Source of the DNA: Calditrichia bacterium
GTDB lineage: Bacteria > Calditrichota > Calditrichia > Calditrichales > J004
Direction: 5' to 3'
Assembly: GCA_027006055.1 (NCBI GenBank)
Contig: JALTKX010000259.1
Span: 1 to 34,989, forward strand
DNA: 34,989 nucleotides
Shown: piece by piece, positions 9,181-19,379 of the stretch
How positions within the stretch are numbered: the first letter of the stretch is position 1
How the letters are laid out: every line of letters starts with the position of its first letter
Program-made: the position numbers and the translations under genes
The notes under the pieces: model-generated
Seen by the model: the letters and a program-made list of their open reading frames with translations, nothing else
Told to the model about the DNA's origin: nothing
The model's database searches: none

Positions 9181-10290
9181 GTGGCGGAAAAATTACGTCT
9201 CGCTTTTGCGGGCGGAGGAACGGCGGGGCATTTATACCCGGCCCGAAACCTGTTAAAGCTCTTTGAAAACAGCGTCGCGTGCGAGGCCCTCTTTTTCGGT
9301 ACGGAAAAAGGCATTGAGGCGCGCCGGGTGCCCTCCTGGGGCTATCCCCTGCAGTTGTTGCCGGTGCGGGGTTTTCAGCGCCGGCTTACGGCCGCCAATC
9401 TTTCCTTTCCGTTTAGATTGTGGCAGTCGTTGCGCATAAGCCGGTCGGCCCTGCGGGCGTTCCGGCCGCATGTGGTGATAGGCACGGGGGGCTATGTGAT
9501 GGGGCCGGTTCTCAAGGCGGCGCTAAAGGAAGGGGCGCTTACGCTGATACAGGAGCAAAACAGCTACCCCGGCGTAACCACCCGCTTGCTGGCCGCCCGC
9601 GCACACAAGGTATATTGCGCCTATAAGGAGGCGGAGGATTTTTTACCGGGAGCGCGCTGCCGTATAGTGGCCAATCCGGTGTTGGCGCCGGAACGGCGGG
9701 AAGAGGCCGGAGCGGCGCGCGAGGCCTTTGAGCTGCACCCGGAACGGAAAACGGTTTTGGTTTTTGGCGGCAGTCTGGGGGCGGGCAGTATAAACAAGGC
9801 CCTGGCGGCCTGGCTGGAAGAAGAAAGCGAAAGGGACGTTCAGGTGATCTGGCAAACGGGAGAGCGTCAATATGAGCGTTACGCGCAAAAATTTGGCAAA
9901 AGAGCCGGCGTGCGTGTGGTGCCCTTTATCGAAAATATGTGGCGGGCCTATGCCGCCGCCGATTTTGCCGTTTGCCGCGCCGGAGCCATGAGCCTGGCGG
10001 AACTGGCCGTGGCCGGCGTTCCGGCGCTGTTGGTGCCCCTGGCCGCGGCGGCGGGCGATCATCAGACCCAAAACGCGCGGGCGCTGGAGGCCAGGGGGGC
10101 GGCGAGGGTACTGCGGGATGATGCTTCCCTGCCCGGAAAATTGAGCGCGGAACTTAAGCTTTGGCTGGATGACGAAGACCGGGTGCGGGATTATAAAAAA
10201 AACATGGCTGCCCTGGGCAACCCGCGGGCGGCGCAAGAAATAGTGGATGACATTTTAAATCTTTTAAAAGAAAAGAAAATCTGGTACTGA
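9181..10290 (+). CDS. murG: UDP-N-acetylglucosamine--N-acetylmuramyl-(pentapeptide) pyrophosphoryl-undecaprenol N-acetylglucosamine transferase MurG
   Basis: N-terminal GGGTAGHLYPA, GTGGYVMGP, EQNSYPGVTTR, GGSLGAGSIN, CRAGAMSLAELA; GTG start directly abutting the ftsW TAA. Confidence 0.95.
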   Translation: MAEKLRLAFAGGGTAGHLYPARNLLKLFENSVACEALFFGTEKGIEARRVPSWGYPLQLLPVRGFQRRLTAANLSFPFRLWQSLRISRSALRAFRPHVVIGTGGYVMGPVLKAALKEGALTLIQEQNSYPGVTTRLLAARAHKVYCAYKEAEDFLPGARCRIVANPVLAPERREEAGAAREAFELHPERKTVLVFGGSLGAGSINKALAAWLEEESERDVQVIWQTGERQYERYAQKFGKRAGVRVVPFIENMWRAYAAADFAVCRAGAMSLAELAVAGVPALLVPLAAAAGDHQTQNARALEARGAARVLRDDASLPGKLSAELKLWLDDEDRVRDYKKNMAALGNPRAAQEIVDDILNLLKEKKIWY

Positions 10291-10291
10291 C

Positions 10292-11677
10292 ATGGCGCAC
10301 GGGAAAAAAGAAGAGATATACTTTATCGGGCTGGGTGGCGCCGGAATGAGCGCCCTGGCCGAGCTGCTGCTGGAATGGGGCTATGCCGTTTCCGGTTCGG
10401 ACAGGCAGGATAGCCCCGTTTTGGAACGCCTGCGCGGCATGGGGGCCACGGTCTATATCGGTCATGACGCATCGCAGCTATCCGCGGCCCGTCTGCTGGT
10501 TTACTCCTCGGCCGTGCCGGCGGACAATCCCGAGTTGCGCGCGGCGCGCGCGGCGGGCATCCCGTGCATTAAAAGGGCGGGCTTTCTGGGACAGCTCATG
10601 GTGGGGCATCGCGGTATTGCCGTGGCCGGAACCCACGGAAAAACCACCACCACTTCCATGATTGCCCATGTGTTTAAAAGCTGCGGCCTGGACCCCACGG
10701 CGGTGGTCGGGGGCACCATGAGTAACACCGGACGGGGCGCGCTTAGCGGTAATGGCAGCTATTTTATCACCGAGGCCGATGAATATGACCGTTCCTTTTT
10801 AACGCTCTATCCCCGTATTACGGTACTGACAAACCTGGAGGCGGATCATCTGGATATTTACGGGGATTTGGAAGAGCTGACGGCGACATTTAATGAATTT
10901 GTTAAACATACCCCCTTTACCGGGAAAATAATTTATAACGGCGAAGACCCTCAGCTTCTCCGGGCCATCGGCGGGGCATACGGGCGCACGCTTTCCTTCG
11001 GCCTGAAGGAAAACCTGGACTTGTATGCCGGCCATATCGGCGCCCATGAAGGGGGCAGCCGTTCCCATATATTTTACAGGGGCAAGCTGCTGGGCATGCT
11101 GGCGCTGAACCTTCCGGGGGAACACAATATTAAAAACGCGCTGGCCACCATAGGCGTGGCCCTGGAGTGCGGCCTCTCCTTTGCGGAAATAAGCACGGCC
11201 CTGGAGACCTTTGCCGGCGTTGAACGACGTTTTCAGTTTAAGGGCGGCGTTAAGGATTGCCTGTTTTATGATGATTACGCCCATCACCCCACGGAGGTGG
11301 AGGCGGCCCTGCGGGCGGCGCGGGCGGGTTGGTCCCGGCGCCTGGTGGTTTTGTTTCAGCCACACCTCTTTTCGCGCACGCGTGACTTTTACCGGGAGTT
11401 TGCCCGGGCGCTGGATGTGGCCGATTTTGTTTTACTGGCTCCCGTTTATCCCGCGCGGGAAGAGCCCCTGCCCGGCGTATCCTCAAGCCTGATCGGGGAA
11501 GAACTGCGCAAGCCGCATAAGGTGATTGCACACAACGGCGAAATCGTTGACGCCCTGGCGGAACAGTGCCGTCCGGGAGATTTGGTGCTGGCCATGGGCG
11601 CGGGCGATATCTGGAAATATGAGATGGAGACGATCAGGCTGTTAAGGGAAAAAGGTTTTCCCGGAGGAGGCGCGTGA
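10292..11677 (+). CDS. murC: UDP-N-acetylmuramate--L-alanine ligase MurC
   Basis: FIGLGGAGMSALAELL, AGTHGKTTTTSMIAH, EADEYDRSFL, DDYAHHPTEV, FQPHLFSRT motifs. Confidence 0.96.
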   Translation: MAHGKKEEIYFIGLGGAGMSALAELLLEWGYAVSGSDRQDSPVLERLRGMGATVYIGHDASQLSAARLLVYSSAVPADNPELRAARAAGIPCIKRAGFLGQLMVGHRGIAVAGTHGKTTTTSMIAHVFKSCGLDPTAVVGGTMSNTGRGALSGNGSYFITEADEYDRSFLTLYPRITVLTNLEADHLDIYGDLEELTATFNEFVKHTPFTGKIIYNGEDPQLLRAIGGAYGRTLSFGLKENLDLYAGHIGAHEGGSRSHIFYRGKLLGMLALNLPGEHNIKNALATIGVALECGLSFAEISTALETFAGVERRFQFKGGVKDCLFYDDYAHHPTEVEAALRAARAGWSRRLVVLFQPHLFSRTRDFYREFARALDVADFVLLAPVYPAREEPLPGVSSSLIGEELRKPHKVIAHNGEIVDALAEQCRPGDLVLAMGAGDIWKYEMETIRLLREKGFPGGGA

Positions 11678-12489
11678 TGGCGGTTCAACAAAAAACAATC
11701 CGGCGCGCGCCACTAAAAAAGAAGAAGCGGCGCAGCCTGAAGGCCGGGGTCTGGTATGTGCTTATGCTCACCGCCCTCAGCCTGCTGGCCTGGGGATATC
11801 ACTCTTTTGACAGCTATCTGCAAACGGCAACCGGAAAATTTGAGCTGGAAAGCATTAAGGTAAGCGGCAATGACATCTTAAGCCGCGCCGATGTGCTGAA
11901 GCTGCTGGGCCTGCCGGCCAGGGGGCAAAAACTGCTGGCAATTAATCCGGCGGATGTGCGCAAAAAACTTTTAAAGTCGCCCTTTGTTAAGTCGGCCTCG
12001 GCCGTGCACAGCCTGCCGTCCACCCTGCGTATCCATGTGGTGGAGCGCAAGCCGCTGGCCTTTTTATATGGCCGGGGGCTGAACCTGGTGGATAGGGAGG
12101 GTTTTATCATGCCCGTGCCCGCCCTTTCACGGGTGTGGAACCTGCCGGTTATCCGTAATGTGCCGGGACGTTTGGGCATTCAGGGGGCGGTGAGCACCGC
12201 GCCCGGTGTGCACAGGGCCGTGGCCATGATCGACTGGATAAACCGCCTGGACGCGCCGTTGCCGCAATTGATTTCGGAACTGGACTTCTCGCCGGGCACC
12301 TATCTCAACCTCTATCTGCGGGACGGACGCACCGTTTTACGCGTAAGTGAAAAGGGCTATAAAAAACAACTTTACAAGGCGGCCGGTTTTTTTAAGGACT
12401 ATGTGGATTTTAAAAAAAAGCAGCGCCCGGCCTACATCGATCTGCGTTTTGATAACCAGATTGTGGTCGGGGAAAGAACAAAAAGTTAA
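11674..12489 (+). CDS. ftsQ: Cell division protein FtsQ (POTRA-containing)
   Basis: Short basic cytoplasmic N-terminus, one TM, POTRA-like ELESIKVSGNDILSRADVLKLLGL...LLKSPFVKSASAVHSLPSTLRIHVVERKPLAF; between murC and ftsA; start overlaps murC stop. Confidence 0.85.
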   Translation: MMAVQQKTIRRAPLKKKKRRSLKAGVWYVLMLTALSLLAWGYHSFDSYLQTATGKFELESIKVSGNDILSRADVLKLLGLPARGQKLLAINPADVRKKLLKSPFVKSASAVHSLPSTLRIHVVERKPLAFLYGRGLNLVDREGFIMPVPALSRVWNLPVIRNVPGRLGIQGAVSTAPGVHRAVAMIDWINRLDAPLPQLISELDFSPGTYLNLYLRDGRTVLRVSEKGYKKQLYKAAGFFKDYVDFKKKQRPAYIDLRFDNQIVVGERTKS

Positions 12490-12507
12490 ACAGGTGAAAT
12501 CATTCCT

Positions 12508-13740
12508 ATGAAGAAAGAGGATATCATTGTCGGTCTGGACATCGGCACAACAAAAATAGCGGCGGTGGTGGGCCGCCTGGATGAATACGGACGGCTGAAT
12601 ATCGTCGGCGTGGGGCATTCGCCCTCGCAGGGCTTGCGGCGCGGGGTGGTCATCAATATCAACCAAACCGTGGCTTCCATACAAAAGGCGATAGAAGAGG
12701 CGGAACTGATGGCCGGCCAGCCCATTACCCGCGTCTATGCCGGCATCGCCGGAGATCATATCCGTTCCATCAACAGCACGGGCGTTATTTCCATAACCAA
12801 TGAAGATAAAATAGTAACCGAGGACGACGTGGAACGGGTGCTGGAAACGGCGCGGGCCATCGCCCTGCCCATGGACAGGGAAGTGCTGCATGTGCTGCCC
12901 CAGGAATATACGGTGGATACCCAGCCCGGCATCAAGGACCCGGTGGGGATGTCCTGTACCCGCCTGGAAGCGGAAGTGCATATTGTAACCGCCGCCGCCG
13001 CCGCCGCCCATAATATCATTAATTGCATCCGGCAGGCGGGCTACGATGTGGCCGATATCGTGCTGGAGCCCTACGCCTCCAGCCTGGCCGTTTTAGAAGA
13101 CGACGAGCGGGCCCTGGGGGTGGGTATTGTGGATATCGGCGGCGGCACCACCGATATCGCCATCTTTTTTGACGGCAGCATACGCTATACCTCGGTTATC
13201 GGCTTGGGCGGGGAGCATGTCACGGCCGATATCTCCCACGGACTACACACCTCCCGGGAACAGGCGGAAGAGATAAAGAAAAAGCATGGGGTGGCTTTTC
13301 AGGGACTTTTGGAAGAAGATGAGCTTATCCGGGTGCCCGGAGTGGGCGGGCGCAAGCCGCGCGAGATATCGCGGGCCGTACTTTCGGGGATCATCCAGCC
13401 GCGCATGTCGGAAATGCTGGCCCTGGCCATGCGGGAAATGGAAAAGTCCAACATTGTGGACTATCTGGGCGCCGGCATTGTTTTTACGGGCGGCGCGGCG
13501 ATGCTGGAAGGGCTGGAGGAACTGGCCGAGCGGGAGTTGGGCATGCCGGTTAAAATAGGCAAGCCGCACATCAACGGCGGCCTGGTGGAAAGCGTGGACA
13601 GCCCCATGTATGCCACGGGAGTGGGGCTGCTGCAATATGCCATCCTTTACCGGGATCAGGAGATGGAGGACCCCGATGACAAGGGCATCGGTTGGGTGAT
13701 GAGCCGTTTACGGCGCTTTTTTGAAGATTTGTTTAATTAA
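12508..13740 (+). CDS. ftsA: Cell division protein FtsA
   Basis: Actin-fold motifs [51 protein letters not shown]-terminal amphipathic tail [11 protein letters not shown]. Confidence 0.95.
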   Translation: MKKEDIIVGLDIGTTKIAAVVGRLDEYGRLNIVGVGHSPSQGLRRGVVININQTVASIQKAIEEAELMAGQPITRVYAGIAGDHIRSINSTGVISITNEDKIVTEDDVERVLETARAIALPMDREVLHVLPQEYTVDTQPGIKDPVGMSCTRLEAEVHIVTAAAAAAHNIINCIRQAGYDVADIVLEPYASSLAVLEDDERALGVGIVDIGGGTTDIAIFFDGSIRYTSVIGLGGEHVTADISHGLHTSREQAEEIKKKHGVAFQGLLEEDELIRVPGVGGRKPREISRAVLSGIIQPRMSEMLALAMREMEKSNIVDYLGAGIVFTGGAAMLEGLEELAERELGMPVKIGKPHINGGLVESVDSPMYATGVGLLQYAILYRDQEMEDPDDKGIGWVMSRLRRFFEDLFN

Positions 13741-13747
13741 AAAATTA

Positions 13748-13769
13748 CTGTCGTCAAAGGCGATGACAG
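13748..13769 (+). promoter_or_regulatory. RNA hairpin in the ftsA-ftsZ intergenic spacer
   Basis: CTGTCGTC - aaaggc - GATGACAG: 8-bp stem with one G-T wobble, no T-tract following. Confidence 0.45.
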
Positions 13770-13814
13770 GGTATGAATGTTTAAAAGGATTGTTTTACAA
13801 AACGGGAGAAAGTA

Positions 13815-15020
13815 ATGATACAGTTTGACGCGTCTGCCGAGCAGGCAGCAAAGATAAAGGTGGTAGGGGTCGGCGGAGCCGGCGGTAATGCCATCAACGG
13901 TATGATTGAAGCCGGTTTGTCCGGCGTGGAGTTCATCGTCGTCAATACCGACGCGCAGGATTTGGAAAAAAATCTGGCGCCGAACAAAATCCAGATAGGC
14001 AAGTCGCTGACCAAGGGTCTGGGCGCCGGCGCCAACCCGGAGTTTGGCATGCGGGCCATCGAGGAGGATAAGGAGATTGTGGTTAACGCCCTGAACGGCG
14101 CGGATATGGTTTTTGTGACCTGCGGCATGGGCGGCGGTACGGGCACGGGCGCGGCCCCGGTGGTGGCCGAGGTGGCCAAGGACCTGGGCGCGTTGACCGT
14201 GGGCATTGTAACCACGCCCTTTATGTTTGAAGGCCCGGTGCGTTCACGTAACGCGGAAAAGGGCATTAGCGTTATGCGCGAACGGGTGGATACCATGCTG
14301 GTGATTCCCAATGAGCGTATCTTTTCCATCATAGATAAAAAGACCTCCGTGGTGGAGGCGTTTCAACAGGTGGATTCCATCCTGATGGAAGCCACGCGCA
14401 GTATCTCCGATCTGATCAATGTGCATGGCTATATTAATCTTGATTTTGCCGATGTGCGCACCATTATGGCCGGCATGGGCGACGCCCTTATGGGCAGCGG
14501 CATGGCCAACGGCGAAAACCGGGCCCTGGCGGCGGCGGAGCAGGCCATTACCAGCCCGCTGCTGGATGGCGCCGAAGTGAGCGGCGCGCGCGGGGTGCTG
14601 ATCAATATTACCGGCAGCAGCTCGCTGAGCATGTTTGAGGTCGGCGAGGCCGCTTCCTTGATACAACAGGCCAGCGGCGACGGCGCCAATGTCATCTGGG
14701 GCATGGTGATTGACGAGGACATGGGCGATCAGCTCCGGGTGACGGTCATTGCCACCGGCTTTAACCGAGACGCCCAATTGGCCGATCAGATGCAGAAACC
14801 CAAGAAAACCGTGGAAAAGGCCATCCTGAGCGGCAATGATTTTGAACCCAATGATTTTGAGGAACTGGATAAGCCCACCTTTAAGCGGGAGCGGAAAAAG
14901 ATAGACCCGCTTAAGCGCGGCGGATCGCTGCCGCTTTTTTCCTTTGATGAGGAGGAAGCCCTGCCGGAAGGGCCGGATAACCTGGATATCCCCACCTTTC
15001 TGCGTAAGCAAATCGACTAA
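13815..15020 (+). CDS. ftsZ: Cell division protein FtsZ
   Basis: GVGGAGGNAINGMI, tubulin signature GGGTGTGAAPVVAE, T7-loop region NLDFADVRTIM; C-terminal conserved peptide DIPTFLRKQ. Confidence 0.98.
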   Translation: MIQFDASAEQAAKIKVVGVGGAGGNAINGMIEAGLSGVEFIVVNTDAQDLEKNLAPNKIQIGKSLTKGLGAGANPEFGMRAIEEDKEIVVNALNGADMVFVTCGMGGGTGTGAAPVVAEVAKDLGALTVGIVTTPFMFEGPVRSRNAEKGISVMRERVDTMLVIPNERIFSIIDKKTSVVEAFQQVDSILMEATRSISDLINVHGYINLDFADVRTIMAGMGDALMGSGMANGENRALAAAEQAITSPLLDGAEVSGARGVLINITGSSSLSMFEVGEAASLIQQASGDGANVIWGMVIDEDMGDQLRVTVIATGFNRDAQLADQMQKPKKTVEKAILSGNDFEPNDFEELDKPTFKRERKKIDPLKRGGSLPLFSFDEEEALPEGPDNLDIPTFLRKQID

Positions 15021-15058
15021 ACAATCCTAAGGAAAGAGTCTCTCCCGTCTCTTTCACT

Positions 15059-15094
15059 ATCACACCCGGCCGATCCGCCGGGTGTGATTTTTTA
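15059..15094 (+). terminator. Rho-independent terminator after ftsZ
   Basis: Perfect stem ATCACACCCGGC - cgatcc - GCCGGGTGTGAT followed by a T-rich tract (ttttta). Confidence 0.9.
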
Positions 15095-15135
15095 TATAGT
15101 TTTTCCGGGGCCTCCCTTTTTTTCGCTCTTTTTCC

Positions 15136-17265
15136 CTAGGGCCTTACCTGTAACTGATACATGATAAAGCTCCACATATCGGTATATTCATCAATGATTT
15201 TGGCCGTGGGCTTGCCCGCGCCGTGACCGGCCTTGGTTTCTATGCGGATAAGGATGGGCGCCTCGCCGGCCTGGGCGGCCTGCAGGGCGGCGGCAAATTT
15301 AAAGGAATGGGCCGGAACCACCCGGTCGTCATGATCGGCGGTGGTTACCATGGTGGCCGGATAGCTAACGCCGGGCCTGATATTATGCAGGGGAGAGTAA
15401 GCGTACAGATAGTCAAACATCTCCTTGCTGTCATCGCTACGGCCGTAGTCGCTGGCCCAGGCCCAGCCGATGGTAAATTTATGATAGCGCAGCATATCCA
15501 ACACGCCCACGCCGGGGATGGCCGCCTTAAACAAATCCGGGCGCTGGGTCAAACTGGCCCCCACCAGAAGGCCGCCATTGGAACGGCCGTAAATAGCCAG
15601 CTTTTCCGGGCGGGTATATTTTTCAGAGATCAGATACTCCGCCGCCGCGATAAAATCATCAAATACGTTTTGCTTGTTCATTTTTATACCCGCCTTGTGC
15701 CAGGCCTCGCCGTATTCCCCGCCGCCACGGATGTTGGGCACGGCATACACAAAACCGCTTTCCAGCAACACCAGATTGACCACGCTAAAACGCGGGGTGA
15801 TGCTGATGTTAAAACCGCCGTAGCCATATAAAAGCGTGGGATTGTTGCCGTCACGCTCCAGTCCCTTTTTATGGACAATAAACATGGGGATTTTTGTGCC
15901 GTCCCTGCTGGTGTAAAAAACCTGCCGGGTTTCATAATCCTCGGCCTTAAAGGTGAGTTTCGGCTTATGATAAACCCGGGAGCTTCCGTCGGGCACATCA
16001 TAGCGGTAAATGGTTGTGGGAAAGGTGAAGGAGGAAAAGCTGTAGTAGGCGGTGGGCTTGTCCCTGCTGCCGCTGATGGCGCCCACGGTGCCTATGCCCG
16101 GCAGAGCCAGGGTTCCTTCTTCCCGGCCGTTCATGTCGTACAGATGCACCGCGCTTTTAACGTCTTCCATATATACGGCGGCAATCTTTCCTCCGGTAAG
16201 CGTAACGCTTTTCAGTACATTTTTTCCCTCGGGAATCACCGTAACCCATTTTTCGGGTCTGGGATCGCGGGTGCTTATGCGCACAAGGCGCCAGCGGGGG
16301 GCGCCGTTGGTGGTTAATACCAGTAGTTGATCGCCCACATTGTCGATGACGGTGTATTCATAGTCAAAACCCTTGACGGCCGGTTTCGGGGAAGAACCTT
16401 TTTTCGCGAGGTCCTGCACAAACAATGCCGAGCCGCTGGTGCCTTCCGATTGGTAGATAATAAGAAAACGCTCGTCATCGGTGGTTTGGGCGTAGTGGGT
16501 ACGCTGCGGATGCCCTTTGGACTTAAAGATCAGCCTGTCCTCGCTTTGCGGGGTGCCCAGGGTATGGTAGTAGACCATGTGGTATTCATTTTTAGCGGAA
16601 AAGATATGCCCCTTTTTGGGAGCGGCATAGCGGCTGTAGTAAAAGCCGTTCCCATGCCAGGCCATGGATGAAAATTTAACCCATTGCAGGTGGTCGCTCA
16701 GTAGGCGCCGTTTTTCTATATCCATTACAAAAATTTCATTCCAGTCGGAACCGGAGTGGGCGATGGCGTAGGCGGCATAGCGGGCCTCCTTGTCCACGGA
16801 AAAACCGCGCAGGGCCACGGTACCGTCCTTGGAAAAGGTGTTGGGGTCCAAAAAGACCTCGGGCGCGCCTTCTTCCCCCTTTTGGATGTAGATGACCGAC
16901 TGGTTTTGCATGCCGTCATTTTTGGAAAAAAAGATATAGTTGCCTTTTTGAAAGGGAACGCCGAACTTGGGAAAATCCCACAACGCCTGAAGACGCTTAC
17001 GGATTTTATCGCGAAAGGGGATTTGCTCCAGATAGTGGTTGGTTACCGCGTTTTCCGCCTTTACCCATTCCAGGGTTTCCAGAGAGTTATCATCCTCCAG
17101 CCAGCGGTAAGGGTCTTCCACCCGGACGCCAAAGTAGACGTCGCTGCTATCCACCTTCTTTGTCGCGGGATAGGGATCGGTTCTAATGGGCGGAAAGCCG
17201 GAACTGTCGCACGCCGCAAGAAGGGCGATAAGTAAAATGCCTAAGAGGGGTGTAAGAATACGCAT
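15136..17265 (-). CDS. Prolyl oligopeptidase family (S9A) serine peptidase, predicted lipoprotein
   Basis: Lipobox-like N-terminus (LLIALLAACDSS), DPYRWLED, catalytic AIYGRSNGGLLVGA, and C-terminal Asp/His context (TTADHDDRVVPAHS, ETKAGHGAGKP). Confidence 0.93.
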   Translation of the reverse strand: MRILTPLLGILLIALLAACDSSGFPPIRTDPYPATKKVDSSDVYFGVRVEDPYRWLEDDNSLETLEWVKAENAVTNHYLEQIPFRDKIRKRLQALWDFPKFGVPFQKGNYIFFSKNDGMQNQSVIYIQKGEEGAPEVFLDPNTFSKDGTVALRGFSVDKEARYAAYAIAHSGSDWNEIFVMDIEKRRLLSDHLQWVKFSSMAWHGNGFYYSRYAAPKKGHIFSAKNEYHMVYYHTLGTPQSEDRLIFKSKGHPQRTHYAQTTDDERFLIIYQSEGTSGSALFVQDLAKKGSSPKPAVKGFDYEYTVIDNVGDQLLVLTTNGAPRWRLVRISTRDPRPEKWVTVIPEGKNVLKSVTLTGGKIAAVYMEDVKSAVHLYDMNGREEGTLALPGIGTVGAISGSRDKPTAYYSFSSFTFPTTIYRYDVPDGSSRVYHKPKLTFKAEDYETRQVFYTSRDGTKIPMFIVHKKGLERDGNNPTLLYGYGGFNISITPRFSVVNLVLLESGFVYAVPNIRGGGEYGEAWHKAGIKMNKQNVFDDFIAAAEYLISEKYTRPEKLAIYGRSNGGLLVGASLTQRPDLFKAAIPGVGVLDMLRYHKFTIGWAWASDYGRSDDSKEMFDYLYAYSPLHNIRPGVSYPATMVTTADHDDRVVPAHSFKFAAALQAAQAGEAPILIRIETKAGHGAGKPTAKIIDEYTDMWSFIMYQLQVRP

Positions 17266-17347
17266 GATCTGTTCTCCTGAAAATGGCGGTATGAATGACT
17301 AATATACGCTTCCGGGGAATAAAAAAACAGGGTGCGGCGGCAAGGGC

Positions 17348-18163
17348 TTAGCGGGCGTCCTCACCGTCGGGGGCGATAAAATTTCCGATGGCCCGCCAAT
17401 AGGCGTCGGCGTATTGCGGGGATGAGAGATTGTTGTGCCCGGCGCCTTGAATGGTGATAAACCTTTTTGGGGCGGTGATGGCATTATACAGCTTACGGCC
17501 CAGGCCGATGGGGATAACCGTGTCCGCCGTTCCGTGGATGATCAGAACGGGACAGCGCAGATGAACCGCTTTTTCAAGATTGTTAAAGGCGTTGCCTGCC
17601 AGTGGGGAGATCAGGCCCATTCCCATAACCCCGGCCTGATCCCGGGCGCTGCTGAGCGGGCTGACGAGAATTACTCCGGCCAGATTTTTATTGCGGGCGG
17701 TATGCATGGCCACGGTGCTGCCGAGGGAACGGCCCAATAAAAATATGTTACTTTCGCTAAAATTCAGGGAGTCCCGCGCGAAATCGAAGGCCGCCTTTCC
17801 GTCGCGATAGAGCCCTTCCTCGCTGGGGCGGCCGCTGCTGGCGCCGTATCCGCGGTAGCTCAGGCCCAGAACATTCACTCCCCTTTCCCGGATGTGTTGC
17901 AGGGCGGCCAGCCTGTGCCCGATGTTGCCGGCATTGCCGTGGAAGTAAATAAGAATTTTGTCCGAAGCGCTGTCGGCGAGAAAGTAGCTTTGCAGCCGTA
18001 TGCCCTTTTCCGGGAAAATAAAAAACTCTCTGACATTTTCCGGCAGGTCGCCGGGGTCGATAAGGTCCGCGGTGTCCGGGAAAAAGGCCATCCGCTCAAC
18101 CAGACCCTGACAGGCGATAAAAAAAGGCAGAAGTATCAGCAGGACTATTCCCGTTTTGTTCAT
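17348..18163 (-). CDS. Alpha/beta hydrolase (ABHD13/BEM46-like), membrane- or lipid-anchored
   Basis: YFHGNAGNIGHR, nucleophile elbow LLGRSLGSTVAM, LIIHGTADTVIP, GAGHNNL; hydrophobic N-terminus. Confidence 0.85.
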   Translation of the reverse strand: MNKTGIVLLILLPFFIACQGLVERMAFFPDTADLIDPGDLPENVREFFIFPEKGIRLQSYFLADSASDKILIYFHGNAGNIGHRLAALQHIRERGVNVLGLSYRGYGASSGRPSEEGLYRDGKAAFDFARDSLNFSESNIFLLGRSLGSTVAMHTARNKNLAGVILVSPLSSARDQAGVMGMGLISPLAGNAFNNLEKAVHLRCPVLIIHGTADTVIPIGLGRKLYNAITAPKRFITIQGAGHNNLSSPQYADAYWRAIGNFIAPDGEDAR

Positions 18164-18173
18164 TTTCCGTCCC

Positions 18174-18214
18174 TTATAAAAAAAGCCTCCCCGAAAAAAA
18201 ACAGAGAGGCTTTG
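18174..18214 (-). terminator. Intrinsic terminator-like stem-loop after metK (minus strand)
   Basis: On the minus strand AAAGCCTCTC ... GAGGCTTTTTTT; located between the metK stop and the alpha/beta hydrolase start. Confidence 0.65.
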
Positions 18215-18226
18215 GCAAAATATCCC

Positions 18227-19357
18227 TTAACCTTTTAAGGTATCCACCAGATTGGTGCTTTCCCAGCTAAAGTCTTTGTCATCGCGGCCAAAATGGCCGT
18301 ATGCCGCGGTTTTGCGGAAAATGGGACGACGCAGTTGCAGCGTTTCGATGATGCCGGCCGGGGTAAAGTCAAACAGCTTTTGAACCTTGGCGGCCAGTTC
18401 CTCGTCGCTCATTTTTCCCGTACCGAAGGTGTCCACCATCAGCGAAACAGGTTCGGCCACGCCGATGGCATAGGCCACCTGCAAACCGCAACGATCGGCC
18501 AGACCGGCGGCCACGATATTTTTGGCGATATAGCGGGCAAAGTAAGCCGCGCTGCGGTCTACCTTTGTGGGGTCCTTGCCGCTAAAGGCGCCGCCGCCGT
18601 GGCTGTAAACGCCGCCGTAGGTGTCCACGATGATCTTGCGCCCGGTCAGTCCGGCGTCGCCCTGGGGGCCGCCGATAACAAAACGGCCGGTGGGATTGAT
18701 AAAGTATTCCACCTTGTCGGAAAGCATTTCCGAGGGAATGACCTTGCGGATGACCTCTTCAATAATGGCCTCGCGCAGATCCTTTTCGCTGATCTCCTCG
18801 CCATGCTGGGTGGACACAACCACTTTTTCCACGCTGACGGGCCTGCCGTCAATATAACGCACGGCCACCTGTGCCTTGCCGTCCGGCCGCAGATGAGGGA
18901 CGGTATTGTTCTTGCGGACCTCGGCCAGGCGATGGGTTAAACGGTGGGCCAGGGCAATGGGCATGGGCATAAACTCCCGGGTTTCATTGCTGGCATAGCC
19001 AAACATCATCCCCTGGTCGCCGGCGCCGGCCTTATCCACGCCCATGGCGATATCGGGGGATTGCTGATCAATGGTGGTCATGACGGCACTGGTTTTATAA
19101 TCAAAGCCAAAAGCCGCATCCGTATAACCGATGTCCTTGATGACGCCTCGGGCGATGGAGGGGATATCCACATAGCATTCGGTGGTAATTTCACCGCCGA
19201 TCAGGGTCAGTCCCGTTGTTACAAAGGTTTCGCAAGCCACGCGGGCAAAGGCGTCCTCGCTTAACACCGCGTCCAGAACCGCGTCGGAAATCTGATCGGC
19301 GATTTTATCCGGATGGCCCTCGGTTACGGATTCGGAAGAAAAAAGAAATTCTGACAT
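18227..19357 (-). CDS. metK: S-adenosylmethionine synthetase MetK
   Basis: [76 protein letters not shown]. Confidence 0.98.
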   Translation of the reverse strand: MSEFLFSSESVTEGHPDKIADQISDAVLDAVLSEDAFARVACETFVTTGLTLIGGEITTECYVDIPSIARGVIKDIGYTDAAFGFDYKTSAVMTTIDQQSPDIAMGVDKAGAGDQGMMFGYASNETREFMPMPIALAHRLTHRLAEVRKNNTVPHLRPDGKAQVAVRYIDGRPVSVEKVVVSTQHGEEISEKDLREAIIEEVIRKVIPSEMLSDKVEYFINPTGRFVIGGPQGDAGLTGRKIIVDTYGGVYSHGGGAFSGKDPTKVDRSAAYFARYIAKNIVAAGLADRCGLQVAYAIGVAEPVSLMVDTFGTGKMSDEELAAKVQKLFDFTPAGIIETLQLRRPIFRKTAAYGHFGRDDKDFSWESTNLVDTLKG

Positions 19358-19379
19358 GTACGTTCTCCTAAAAAAAAGC

